Below, one piece after another: positions 41,034-49,901 of a DNA stretch of 64,000 nucleotides. Position numbers and translations under genes: made by a program. The DNA lies in NCBI RefSeq assembly GCF_030623445.1, contig NZ_CP130613.1, forward strand, positions 744,001 through 808,000. Reading direction: 5' to 3'. The stretch's first letter is position 1; every line of letters starts with the position of its first letter. Under the pieces are notes generated by a model. The model was given only the letters and a program-made list of their open reading frames with translations, was not told where the DNA came from and did no database searches. This DNA comes from Pseudogemmatithrix spongiicola (GTDB lineage Bacteria > Gemmatimonadota > Gemmatimonadetes > Gemmatimonadales > Gemmatimonadaceae).

Positions 41034-44000
41034 ATGCGAGTTCGCTCCGCCCTGCGCCATGCCCTCCCTGCCGCCGCGTTCGTGGCGGCCGCGCTCCCAT
41101 CCGGCCTCTCGGCCCAACAGCCCGCACAGGGCGCGGCGGTGCCGCCCGCTGCCGCGTCTGAGTTGCCGATGCGTCCCATCGGCCCGGCCTTGATGGGCGG
41201 CCGCATTGCCGACGTCGAGGTGCATCCGCGCGATCCGCGCACCTGGTACGTGGCGGCCGGGTCGGGCGGCGTCTGGAAGACCACGAACAGCGGCGTGACG
41301 TTCGCGCCGATCTTCGAGAAGCAGGCATCGTACTCCATTGGCGAGATCACGCTTGACCCGAGCAACCCAGATGTCGTCTGGATCGGCACCGGCGAGAACG
41401 TCAGCGGTCGCCACGTAGGCTGGGGCGACGGCGTGTACCGCTCGCGCGACGGCGGGCGCAACTGGCAGCGCATGGGGCTCGCGAATTCGCAGCACATCGG
41501 GCGCATCCTCGTGGACCCGCGCGACGGCAATCGGGTGCTCGTGGCCTCCGAGGGTCCGCTGTGGTCGGCCGGCGGTGAACGCGGCGTGTATCGCTCCACC
41601 GATGGTGGGGCGACGTGGACCGCCACGCTGCAGATCGACGAGCACACGGGCGTCACGGACCTCGAGTTCGATCCCTCGAACCCCGACGTGATCTACGCCG
41701 CGGCCTACCAGCGTCGCCGCCACGTCTGGGGCTTCCTCGCGGGCGGCGCCGGCTCCGGCATCTACAAGTCCACCGACAACGGACGCACGTGGCGCAAGCT
41801 GAGCGTTGGGCTCCCGACCGGCGAGATCGGCAAGATCGGCCTCGCCGTCACGCCCGCCGACCCGTCGCGGCTCTACGCCACGATCGAAGCCGCGGGCGAC
41901 AAGCGGGGCTTCTACGCCTCGATGGACCGCGGCGAGAGCTTCGAGCGCCGCAACGCATACATCTCCGGCGGCACCGGCCCGCACTACTACCAGGAGATCG
42001 AAGCCTCGCCGACGGACCCGGACCTCGTCTACCAGATGGACGTGTTCCTCAACGTCACCCGCGACGGTGGGCGCACGTTCGCCAACCTCGAGACGGGCCA
42101 CGACAAGCACAGCGACAACCACGCGCTGTGGATCGATCCCGCCGACGGCCGGCACCTCATCGTCGGTACCGACGGCGGTCTCTACGAAAGCTTCGACGAA
42201 GGCCAGCGCTGGCGGCACTTCCCGAATCTCCCGCTCTCGCAGTTCTACAAGGTCGCCCTCAACGACCGCTCGCCGTTCTATGACGTGCTCGCCGGTGCGC
42301 AGGACCTCGGCACGCTGCACGGCCCGTCGCGTACGCTGCATCGCGAGGGCGTGCGCAACCAAGACTGGTACGTGCCACTCGGCGCCGACGGCTACGGCGT
42401 GGCCTTCGAGCCCGGCAACCCGGACCTGATGTACCTCATGTGGCAGGAGGGCATGCTCGCGCGGAAGGACCGGCGCAACGACGAAACGGTGATGATCAAG
42501 CCGCAGCCCGCCGCCACCGACGCGCCGGAGCGCTGGAACTGGGATTCACCGCTGCTGGTCAGCCCGCACCGGCCGACCCGCATCTACTTCGGTTCGCAGC
42601 GCGTGTGGCGCAGCGATGACCGCGGCGACAGTTGGACCGCCATCAGCGGCGACCTGACGCTCGGCGCGCCGCGATACGCGCAGAAGTTCTACGGGCGCAC
42701 CCCGAGCATCGACGCGCTGTTCGACCACGGCGCGATGTCGAAGTACGCCACCACCACCGCCATCGCCGAGTCGCCACGGGCCGAGGGCACGCTGGCCGTC
42801 GGGACCGATGACGGCATCATCCAGGTGACCAGCGACGGTGGTGCGACTTGGACACGCGCCGCGACGCTGCCCGGCCTGCCGCCGCTCTCGTTCGTGAACG
42901 ACGTCGAGTTCTCGCAGCACTCGGCGCAGACGCTCTTCGTCGCGGCCGACGCGCACAAGATCGGCGACTTCACACCATTCCTGTTCGTGAGCGCGGATCT
43001 GGGCAAGACCTGGCGTAACATCGCCGGCGACTTGCCGCGCGGGGCCATCGTGTGGGCGGTGCAGCAGGACACGGAGTCCGGCCTGCTCTTCGTCGGCACG
43101 GAACAGGGCGTGTTCTGGTCACCCAACGCCGGCACGAACTGGCATCGCCTCGGCACGTTGCCGACGATTCCCGTGCGCGACATCAAGCTGCATGCCCGCG
43201 ACCGCGATCTCGTCGCGGCCACCTTCGGCCGCGGCATCTTCGTACTCGACGACTACACGCCGTTGCGCGCCATCGCCGCCGGCGCGCGCGCCGACGTCGC
43301 GACGCTGCTCCCCGTGCGCGATGCCTGGTGGTACGTGCCCGCCGAGGTCGGACAGGCGCCGGGGCGCCCGGAGCTCGGCACCGATGACTACGCGCTGGAG
43401 AACCCGCCGGTCGGCGCGCTGTTCACGTACTACGTGGCCGCCATGCCCAGCACGGCGCAGGAGACGCGCCGTGCCGAGGAGCGGCGGCTCGCAGAGCGCA
43501 ATGCCGACATCCCCTTCCCGGGCTTCGATCGCCTGCGCAGCGAACGTGCGGAACCGAGTCCGCGGCTCGTCGTCGCGATTCGGGATGAAGCGGGCACCGT
43601 GGTGCGCATGCTCGAACTGCCGTCACGCCCGGGCCTGCATCGCGTCAACTGGGACCTCCGCCACGCGAGCCCGGACGTCATCAACCTGAATCCACCGGCC
43701 TTCAGTCCGCCGTGGGCGGGCGAGGCGCTCGGGCCGCTTGCGACGCCCGGTACTTACACGGCGCAACTGCACCTCGTGTCCGCTGCGGGCGTGCGCTCGC
43801 TCGGCGAGGCCCAGCGCTTCGCGGTGAAGCCGGTGCCATCGGTGCCTGGGAATCCGGACTTCACGGTTGTCGCAGCCTTCCAGCAGCGCGTGGCCGCGCT
43901 GCAGCGGCGCGTGGGTGCGGCGGGCCGTGAGCTCGGCAGCGCGCGTGAGCAACTCCGGCACGCGCGGGCCTCGATTCCGGCGGCGGCGCGCCCGAACCCG

Positions 44001-44321
44001 GCGTTGTACGCGCAGGTGGACTCCCTCGCCGCTGCAGTTGCCGTGCTCGAACGGCGACTGAACGGCGATCCGGTGCGGGGGTCGCTCGACGAGCCGCAGG
44101 AGCACGCCATCGCGCCGCGGCTCTGGGCTGCTGCGCAGTACGAGCACCGGTATCCGCCCACGGCCACGCAACGGCGCGAGGCCGAGTTGGCCGAGACGGA
44201 GCTCACGGCGCTCGAGCGCGACCTTCAGAGGCTGCTCGATGTCGACTTCGGTCGCCTGCATGCGGCGATGTCGGCCGCAGGCGCACCGTGGAGTGCAGGG
44301 CGGGGGCTCTCGCGTCCCTGA
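41034..44321 (+). CDS. VPS10/BNR-repeat secreted protein
   Basis: The 1095-residue protein has a signal peptide (MRVRSALRHALPAAAFVAAA ending LSAQQ) and a long beta-propeller, about residues 40-730. Asp-box motifs recur: SRDGGRNW, STDGGATW, STDNGRTW, TSDGGATW and SADLGKTW. This matches the VPS10/sortilin-like, glycosyl-hydrolase-annotated family of large secreted propellers. The C-terminal 300 residues include a helical region (FQQRVAALQRRVGAAGREL). No catalytic residues can be assigned. The ATG at 41034 is preferred because it starts the signal peptide directly. Its stop codon abuts that of the convergent selO gene without a gap. Confidence 0.87.
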   Translation: MRVRSALRHALPAAAFVAAALPSGLSAQQPAQGAAVPPAAASELPMRPIGPALMGGRIADVEVHPRDPRTWYVAAGSGGVWKTTNSGVTFAPIFEKQASYSIGEITLDPSNPDVVWIGTGENVSGRHVGWGDGVYRSRDGGRNWQRMGLANSQHIGRILVDPRDGNRVLVASEGPLWSAGGERGVYRSTDGGATWTATLQIDEHTGVTDLEFDPSNPDVIYAAAYQRRRHVWGFLAGGAGSGIYKSTDNGRTWRKLSVGLPTGEIGKIGLAVTPADPSRLYATIEAAGDKRGFYASMDRGESFERRNAYISGGTGPHYYQEIEASPTDPDLVYQMDVFLNVTRDGGRTFANLETGHDKHSDNHALWIDPADGRHLIVGTDGGLYESFDEGQRWRHFPNLPLSQFYKVALNDRSPFYDVLAGAQDLGTLHGPSRTLHREGVRNQDWYVPLGADGYGVAFEPGNPDLMYLMWQEGMLARKDRRNDETVMIKPQPAATDAPERWNWDSPLLVSPHRPTRIYFGSQRVWRSDDRGDSWTAISGDLTLGAPRYAQKFYGRTPSIDALFDHGAMSKYATTTAIAESPRAEGTLAVGTDDGIIQVTSDGGATWTRAATLPGLPPLSFVNDVEFSQHSAQTLFVAADAHKIGDFTPFLFVSADLGKTWRNIAGDLPRGAIVWAVQQDTESGLLFVGTEQGVFWSPNAGTNWHRLGTLPTIPVRDIKLHARDRDLVAATFGRGIFVLDDYTPLRAIAAGARADVATLLPVRDAWWYVPAEVGQAPGRPELGTDDYALENPPVGALFTYYVAAMPSTAQETRRAEERRLAERNADIPFPGFDRLRSERAEPSPRLVVAIRDEAGTVVRMLELPSRPGLHRVNWDLRHASPDVINLNPPAFSPPWAGEALGPLATPGTYTAQLHLVSAAGVRSLGEAQRFAVKPVPSVPGNPDFTVVAAFQQRVAALQRRVGAAGRELGSAREQLRHARASIPAAARPNPALYAQVDSLAAAVAVLERRLNGDPVRGSLDEPQEHAIAPRLWAAAQYEHRYPPTATQRREAELAETELTALERDLQRLLDVDFGRLHAAMSAAGAPWSAGRGLSRP

Positions 44322-45899
44322 CTAGGAGCTGCAGGACAGCATCGAGCATCCGGCCTTGTGCCGGGCCCAGTCGGGGCGCTTGGCGGCGAACGCCTCGCGC
44401 CCCGGCTGCGCGTCATAAGGGCGCCGCAGGGTGTCGAGCAGGTCGTGCAGCACTGATGCATCGCCGGCAGTCGCGGCGTCGATCGCCTGCTGCGCGAGAT
44501 AGTTGCGCGGGATGAATCGCGGATTCGCACGCGTCATCGCTGCCTGCGTTGCCGCAACGTCCACGCTCGGCGCGTGACGCGCGGCATGCCAGCGTCGCAG
44601 CCATGCGGCCATCGCCGGTGTCTGCGCGTCGCGCTTGGCCGCATCGTAGAACATGTCCCCCAGTGCCGTCACCGCCGCCGCGTCATCCTGCGGCACCTCG
44701 CCCTGCCACTCCGTGAGGGCACGGAAGAACAGCGTGTGGTCGCCTTCCACGTCAGTCAGGAGTCCGAGCCCTTCCTGTGCCAGGGCCTCGTGCGTCGCGC
44801 TGAAATCCGGGAATCCGAACTTCGTCGCCAACATCGCGCGGTATTCGGCGTTGAAGCGGTCGACATACGCGCCGAGTCCGTCCTTCAGTGGCTCGATGTC
44901 GGCGAACAGCGGCCGCAGCGCGTCGGCGAAACGTTCGAGGTTCCACTGCGCGATCGCCGGCTGGTTCGCGTACCGGTACCGTCGCCCGCCCGCGTCCGTC
45001 GTGTTCGGCGTCCAGTGCGGGTCGAAGTCGTCGAGGAACCCGTACGGGCCGTAGTCGATCGTCAGCCCCAGCACGCTCATGTTGTCGGTGTTCATCACGC
45101 CGTGCACGAAGCCCACGCGCATCCACTGGACGAGCATGCTCGCCGTGCGCGCGCAGACCTCGCGGAACCACTGCGCGTAGCGCGCCGGGGCTGCCGCGTC
45201 GATATGCGGGAAGTCCCGCGCAATCGTGAAGTCGGCCAGCTGGCGCAGCAGCGTCTCGTCGCCGCGGGCTGTGGCAATCTCGAAGTTGCCAAAGCGGATG
45301 AAGCTCGGCGCCACGCGGCAGACCACCGCGCCAGGCTCCATCTGCGGATTGCCGTCGTAGAACATGTCGCGCATCACGGGCTCGCCGGTGTGCACCACGG
45401 AGAGTGCGCGCGTCGTCGGCACGCCGAGGTGGTGCATGGCCTCGGAGCAGAGGAACTCGCGGATGCTCGAACGCAGGACCGCACGGCCGTCGGCCGTGCG
45501 CGAGTACGGCGTCGGGCCCGCGCCCTTCAGTTGCAGCTCCCAGCGTTCGCCACGCGCGTTGACCACCTCGCCAAGCGAGATGGCGCGCCCGTCGCCAAGC
45601 TGGCCGGCCCAGTGGCCGAACTGATGGCCTCCGTAGCAGGCCGCATAGGGTTGCATGCCGGTGAGCAGCGCGTTGCCGCCGAAGACCTCGGCGAAACGCG
45701 GCGATGTGTGGTCGTCCGGACCGAAACCCACGAGCTCGGCGACCTCACGCGCGTGCGCGAGCAACGTCGGTGTTGCGACGGGCGTCGGTGACACGGCGCT
45801 CCACGCGGCGCCATGTACCTGGCGCCGCTCGTTGGTGCCGCGCGGGTCGCCGGGAAGCTCGCGGACGAAGCGGTTGTCGAAGGCCAGCGGCGTCTTCAC
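44322..45899 (-). CDS. selO: SelO/YdiU protein adenylyltransferase
   Basis: SelO is a pseudokinase-fold enzyme that transfers AMP from ATP to Ser, Thr or Tyr of protein targets, often in redox control. The 525-residue product has the characteristic [40 protein letters not shown] and HGVMNTDNM motifs. The metal-binding [11 protein letters not shown] segment places its Asp at 282. It ends SCSS, as in the E. coli protein, but the loop cysteine that pairs with this end appears to be Pro298. The GTG start forms GTGA with the previous stop and gives the expected N-terminus [10 protein letters not shown]. It ends the coupled mqnB-selO gene run. Confidence 0.94.
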   Translation of the reverse strand: MKTPLAFDNRFVRELPGDPRGTNERRQVHGAAWSAVSPTPVATPTLLAHAREVAELVGFGPDDHTSPRFAEVFGGNALLTGMQPYAACYGGHQFGHWAGQLGDGRAISLGEVVNARGERWELQLKGAGPTPYSRTADGRAVLRSSIREFLCSEAMHHLGVPTTRALSVVHTGEPVMRDMFYDGNPQMEPGAVVCRVAPSFIRFGNFEIATARGDETLLRQLADFTIARDFPHIDAAAPARYAQWFREVCARTASMLVQWMRVGFVHGVMNTDNMSVLGLTIDYGPYGFLDDFDPHWTPNTTDAGGRRYRYANQPAIAQWNLERFADALRPLFADIEPLKDGLGAYVDRFNAEYRAMLATKFGFPDFSATHEALAQEGLGLLTDVEGDHTLFFRALTEWQGEVPQDDAAAVTALGDMFYDAAKRDAQTPAMAAWLRRWHAARHAPSVDVAATQAAMTRANPRFIPRNYLAQQAIDAATAGDASVLHDLLDTLRRPYDAQPGREAFAAKRPDWARHKAGCSMLSCSS

Positions 45900-47104
45900 C
45901 GCGCTCCGAACCGCAGCACCGTCATGGCGCCTGTCTCTGGATCGCTGCCGATCCCCGCCACCGCAGTGAGCGTTAGCACCGGCGTGATACCGGGCACGAG
46001 GTTCGCCGGCAGCTCGACTACTGTCTTGAAGCGCCCATCCGCCTCGAACACGTCGAACACGCTCCTCGCGTGGCCGTTCGGCACCCAGCGCCGCACCCAG
46101 ACCAAGCCATCGGGCGCGGCGAACACATCGAGGATCGGCGCGTAGGTCTCGGGCAGACGCAGTGCCCACACGTCGTCGGGGATCCCCGAGATCTGCGCGC
46201 GCGGAATGTTCGCGATGGAGTCCAGCCGCAGCCGCAGCGCCGCCAGGGAGTCACGCCGCTCGCCAGCCGGAATGCGAAGCGCCGGCGTCGCACGGCGAAA
46301 CTCCCGCACGAGACGCCCGCTGCGGTCCACTTCGCGGATCACGTACTCGCGCCCGCTCGTGTACAGCACCGTGCCGCGCGGCGTGATGTCCCACGACGGC
46401 ATGCCGGTGAAGGGCGCGCGGTTCAGCCCCGGCAGGATGCGCCCGCTGCCCGCCGACAGCCGCACGGACGCCCATCCCGACGGCACGTTCTCGATCACGG
46501 GCACGGCAATCGAGTCCACGCGCGCCCCAGCGGGGCTGAAGATCCACCATTCGCCCATCTGGCGGCTCTGGTCCATCACGTTGAAGCTCGGATAGTACAG
46601 CCGTCCCTGCGCGTCGAACCGGCTCGCCAGCGTGGACGTCCAGTCGTTCATCGCGCCGCCGTTGTACCGCGTCTCGTAGCGACTCAAGCGGCCGGTCGCC
46701 CCGTCCGCGGCGAAGCGCGAGACGTGCCCTTGATCGCGCACGTAGAGCTTGCCATCCGGTCCGATGGCGATGCCGGTCGGCGCGAGGAACTCGCCCGGTC
46801 CCTGTCCCTGCCGCCCGATCGCACGCTGCGACCGCCCACGCATGTCGAACACCCAGATCTTGTGCTCGGCGAAGTCGGAGACGTACACGTTGCCGCGGGC
46901 ATCCACCGCGATGCCGGTGAGCTTCCCGAGCGAATCCGCCGTCGGGTGCTCACCTTCGACCACCGACCAGAGCAGCGGTAACCGAAGCGTGTCGCTACGC
47001 TGTGCCGCTGCGGGTCGCGGCGCAAACGACAGGCCGATGAGCGCGATGAGCGCGATGAGCGCGATGAGACGCCTGGGCCAACCGAACGCGATTGCCGATG
47101 TCAT
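45896..47104 (-). CDS. Six-bladed beta-propeller secreted protein
   Basis: The 402-residue protein has a signal peptide with an unusual [14 protein letters not shown] core, followed by NHL-type propeller blades ([57 protein letters not shown]). It is probably periplasmic or surface-bound. The ATG forms TGATG with the MOSC stop, and its own stop overlaps the selO start as GTGA, so expression is linked to the neighbouring cytoplasmic genes. Its ligand and function are unknown. Confidence 0.8.
   Translation of the reverse strand: MTSAIAFGWPRRLIALIALIALIGLSFAPRPAAAQRSDTLRLPLLWSVVEGEHPTADSLGKLTGIAVDARGNVYVSDFAEHKIWVFDMRGRSQRAIGRQGQGPGEFLAPTGIAIGPDGKLYVRDQGHVSRFAADGATGRLSRYETRYNGGAMNDWTSTLASRFDAQGRLYYPSFNVMDQSRQMGEWWIFSPAGARVDSIAVPVIENVPSGWASVRLSAGSGRILPGLNRAPFTGMPSWDITPRGTVLYTSGREYVIREVDRSGRLVREFRRATPALRIPAGERRDSLAALRLRLDSIANIPRAQISGIPDDVWALRLPETYAPILDVFAAPDGLVWVRRWVPNGHARSVFDVFEADGRFKTVVELPANLVPGITPVLTLTAVAGIGSDPETGAMTVLRFGAR
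47034..47067. repeat. Nine-base tandem repeat in a signal-peptide coding region
   Basis: The unit GCGCGATGA occurs three times at 47041-47067, preceded by a near-copy ending at 47040. On the minus strand it encodes repeated Ile-Ala-Leu in the signal-peptide core of the propeller protein. Copy changes would stay in frame and alter only the hydrophobic length. Confidence 0.7.
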
Positions 47105-47562
47105 CACGACTCCGAGGTGAGAGCCCATTCGACACGATCGCCCACGCGAACGGTTCCCCCGCGAATCACCTGTCCGAACGCACCGCCGCCCCAGTCCGGC
47201 GCGAGCCTCGCCCGCAAACCGTCACAAGCCTCGTCCATGCGCTCGCAGGGCGTCGTGTGCCCGCCGATCCTCACCAGCGTCTCGCCGATGCGCAGCACGC
47301 GGTCGCGCGTCTCCACCAAGCGAATGCCGCTGATCATCAAGTTCGCCCGCCGCGCGCTGTAGGGAATCGCCGCCTGCAGTTCCTCCTGCATGCGGTCCCA
47401 CACCTCACGCTCGATGATCGTCACGTGACGCCGCGTGCTGCGCCCGACGCTGCCGGCCAAGCCCTGGCCCGCGACGAGCTCGCCGGCGTCGAGCGCGTCC
47501 ATCGGCCCGCGGTGCGCGCGCTTCTGCCAGATGGCCTCGAGGCGACCGATCGGCTCAGGCAC
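47104..47562 (-). CDS. MOSC-domain protein
   Basis: The 152-residue protein matches MOSC (molybdenum cofactor sulfurase C-terminal) domains, with IWQKRAHRGPMDALDAGELV near the start and HTTPCERMDEACDGL, which contains the conserved cysteine, near residue 125. Such proteins often transfer sulfur or reduce N-hydroxylated compounds with a molybdenum cofactor. GTG at 47562, overlapping the mqnD stop by eight bases, gives the expected domain start; the true start could be slightly upstream. It is coupled to the propeller gene through TGATG. Confidence 0.8.
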   Translation of the reverse strand: MPEPIGRLEAIWQKRAHRGPMDALDAGELVAGQGLAGSVGRSTRRHVTIIEREVWDRMQEELQAAIPYSARRANLMISGIRLVETRDRVLRIGETLVRIGGHTTPCERMDEACDGLRARLAPDWGGGAFGQVIRGGTVRVGDRVEWALTSES

Positions 47563-48340
47563 CGGCCGACACCAAGCGCTGGATCGCTCGCAGGCCCTCG
47601 TCACCCACGTCGAGCGACCACTCGTTCACATACAGCTTGATGTGCTGCGCGCAGACCTCGGCGCTCATCTCCTGTGCATGCTGCCGTACGTAGTCGGCGC
47701 TGGCATCCGGATGGTCAAACGCGTGCTGCACGCTGGCGCGGATCGCACGCTCGGCGGCGCTGCGCGTCTCGGCATCGAGATCGGCGCGCGCGCAGATGCC
47801 CGCCAAGGGCACCGGCAGCGACGTCTCGCGCTCCCACCACCCACCGAGGTCCTGCGCCTTGTGCAACCCGTGCTCGTGATAGGTGAACCGGCTCTCGTGG
47901 ATGATCAGTCCTGCGTCCACCTCACCGTTCGCGACGGCGCGCAGGATCTTGTCGTAGCGCAGCTCCACGGTGTCGCGCAGCTCGGGCGCGGCCAGCCGGA
48001 GCAGGCGGAACGCCGTGGTCTCCTTGCCGGGAATCGCCACGCGCCCTCGCACCGCCTCAGCCAGCGACATCGGCGTGCGCGTCACGACGAGCGGGCCGAC
48101 GCCGTGCCCCAGCGCCGCACCGCTGCGCAGCATCGTGTAGCGATCGCCCACGGCGGCGAAGGCGCCGACGCTGAGCTTCGTCAGGTCGAACGCCCCGTCG
48201 TGTGCGCGACGGTTGAGCTCTTCGATATCGAGCAACACCGGCTCGATGCGGAACGGCATGCCGACGAGTCCGTGCGCCAGCGCATGGAACGCGAACGTAT
48301 CGTTGGGGCAGGGCGAGTAGCCGAACGTCAGCGTGCGCAT
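47555..48340 (-). CDS. mqnD: 1,4-dihydroxy-6-naphthoate synthase
   Basis: MqnD converts cyclic dehypoxanthinylfutalosine into 1,4-dihydroxy-6-naphthoate in the futalosine route to menaquinone. The 261-residue protein opens LTFGYSPCPNDTFAFHALAH, the family signature. It also has FDLTKLSVGAFAAVGDRYTM, VDAGLIIHESRFTYHEHGL and the C-terminal YVRQHAQEMSAEVCAQHI. It overlaps mqnB by 13 bases upstream and the MOSC gene downstream. Confidence 0.94.
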   Translation of the reverse strand: MRTLTFGYSPCPNDTFAFHALAHGLVGMPFRIEPVLLDIEELNRRAHDGAFDLTKLSVGAFAAVGDRYTMLRSGAALGHGVGPLVVTRTPMSLAEAVRGRVAIPGKETTAFRLLRLAAPELRDTVELRYDKILRAVANGEVDAGLIIHESRFTYHEHGLHKAQDLGGWWERETSLPVPLAGICARADLDAETRSAAERAIRASVQHAFDHPDASADYVRQHAQEMSAEVCAQHIKLYVNEWSLDVGDEGLRAIQRLVSAGA

Positions 48341-48900
48341 GCGGCGATCGCCTCCACGAGCCTCGGCGTCATCGCCGCGAGCGTCGAGAACGCATGGTCG
48401 AAGTGCCAGCGGCTGCGGTCGGTCTCCTCGATCTCGTTGGAGACGGCGCGGACCTCGATCGCAGGAACGCCCGCGAGCTGCGCGGCCCGCAAGACGGCGA
48501 ATCCTTCCATCGCCTCGACGTCGCAGCCGACGCTGCCGCCCACGCGAGCCACCGTGGCGATCGGCAGGCGCAGGGCATCCGGCAGCGCCTGCGAGACGCA
48601 GGCGAGAAGCTGCGCATCGGGCAACACCTCCGAAGGCGCGAACTTCGCAGGCACGCGGAGGTCGGTGTAGCGCGCCGCTGTGCCGATCACCAATGCCGCA
48701 GGCCCGATCCCGCTTGCGCGCCGGGCTCCCGCGATGCCCACATGCAGGATTGCCCGCGGCCGATGGTCAGCGAGCACCGCCGCCACGTGTGCGGCGGCAT
48801 CCACGGGCCCCACGCCGCACACCAGCGTTGCGCACGAGAGATTCGGCGCGAGCTCAGCAGGCGTCGCAGCGACTACGAGGATCTCCGGGGCAGCGACCAT
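48328..48900 (-). CDS. mqnB: Futalosine hydrolase
   Basis: MqnB cleaves the base from futalosine (hypoxanthine) in the alternative menaquinone pathway. The 190-residue protein is a nucleoside-phosphorylase-fold hydrolase with ILVVAATPAELAP, LVCGVGPVDAAAHVAAVLAD, ILHVGIAGARRASGIGPAAL and the C-terminal MEGFAVLRAAQLAGVPAIEV RAVSNEIEETD stretch. The ATG at 48900 removes an implausible Cys-rich extension. It precedes mqnD, the next enzymes of the same pathway being expected elsewhere in the genome (mqnA, mqnC, mqnE). Confidence 0.9.
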   Translation of the reverse strand: MVAAPEILVVAATPAELAPNLSCATLVCGVGPVDAAAHVAAVLADHRPRAILHVGIAGARRASGIGPAALVIGTAARYTDLRVPAKFAPSEVLPDAQLLACVSQALPDALRLPIATVARVGGSVGCDVEAMEGFAVLRAAQLAGVPAIEVRAVSNEIEETDRSRWHFDHAFSTLAAMTPRLVEAIAACAR

Positions 48901-48928
48901 AGCTGGGAAAATAACCCCCGATGCCGAA

Positions 48929-49888
48929 TCAGCGTTCGCGCCGGGCCGTGTCCGGCCACAGCTGCTGCAGCCATCGCACCTGATGCCGCAGCGCGTCGGC
49001 ACGGGCGAGCGGGTCGGGGTCGAAGGCATTCTCCTGCTCGGCGAGATTGCGCGTGAGCAGGTGGCCGAGGCCCTCGTAGACGCGGAGATCGCAGGACTGG
49101 CGTTGCGCGGCGAGCAGCACGCAAAAGCGCTGCGCCCCTCGGAGCGGCGTCAGCGAATCCTCCGCGCCCTGGACGAGCACGGTCGGTGGCATGTCCGCGC
49201 GGCCGTTGGCCACAGGCGACACCTCGGCCGCCGAGGCGCGTCCGCGCAGCAGGCGACCAAAGTGCGCGTCGCCTTCCACATCCACGGCCGGGGAGAGCAG
49301 CAGCAAGGCGTCCGCGCCGCGCTCGGCCAGCGCCTCGGGACAGCCGATCGTCACCGTGCTGGCCGCAAGGTGTCCACCGGCTGACACGCCGTAGACGGCC
49401 ACGCGCGAGGCGTCCACGCCCAGCGAGTCTGCCTGCAGCCGCGTCCAGCGCAGCGCCGCGCACACGTCGACGATCGCCTCAAGCGGCGTCGCCACGCTGT
49501 CGCTTAACCGATACTCCACCGCGAAGGCCTCGAATCCGCCTGCCGCGAAAGCGGCTGCCGCCGGATACACCCAGCTCGGGTCGCCGGCTGACCAGCCACC
49601 GCCATGCAGCAGGAGCACGGCGGGCCGGGCACTGCGCGCTGGGTCCGCCGACGCAAACCGATGGGCGCGCAGCGTGTCACCGCCAACCACCGCGTATGGC
49701 AGCAGCGCCTGCGGCATGGGGGACGCAGCCGCCGGGCCCGCCGTGCGGCAAGCCGAAGCGCCGAGCGCTACGGCGGCAAGGAATGCGCGGCCCGCGCACC
49801 GCGCGAGCCGACTGCTGCTGGGGACGTTGGGCACGAGTGGGGTGAGGGCGAACGAAATATCGGCGTCGCTGCTTGATTGCGCATCCAT
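48929..49888 (-). CDS. Alpha/beta hydrolase lipoprotein (carboxylesterase-like)
   Basis: The 319-residue product has an N-terminal export signal with a late lipobox (ALGASAC) and an alpha/beta hydrolase domain. The domain has the oxyanion-hole motif LLLHGGGWSAGDPS, the nucleophile elbow YGVSAGGHLA, and downstream VLVQGAEDSLTP and GLGHLLTR, which supply the Asp and His. This is the pattern of hormone-sensitive-lipase-type esterases. The ATG at 49888 lies inside a 28-bp palindrome; a GTG at 49834 is an alternative start nearer the signal. It ends 28 bases before mqnB and may head that operon. Confidence 0.8.
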   Translation of the reverse strand: MDAQSSSDADISFALTPLVPNVPSSSRLARCAGRAFLAAVALGASACRTAGPAAASPMPQALLPYAVVGGDTLRAHRFASADPARSARPAVLLLHGGGWSAGDPSWVYPAAAAFAAGGFEAFAVEYRLSDSVATPLEAIVDVCAALRWTRLQADSLGVDASRVAVYGVSAGGHLAASTVTIGCPEALAERGADALLLLSPAVDVEGDAHFGRLLRGRASAAEVSPVANGRADMPPTVLVQGAEDSLTPLRGAQRFCVLLAAQRQSCDLRVYEGLGHLLTRNLAEQENAFDPDPLARADALRHQVRWLQQLWPDTARRER

Positions 49889-49901
49889 GGATGCGCAATC
49901 A
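49874..49901. promoter_or_regulatory. 28-bp perfect palindrome between divergent genes
   Basis: Bases 49874-49901 form a perfect palindrome, centred on CCATGG between 49887 and 49888, with half-site TGATTGCGCATCCA. It covers the proposed start codon of the leftward hydrolase and abuts that of the rightward metallo-hydrolase. It could be a shared operator or a cruciform-forming site. Confidence 0.6.
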
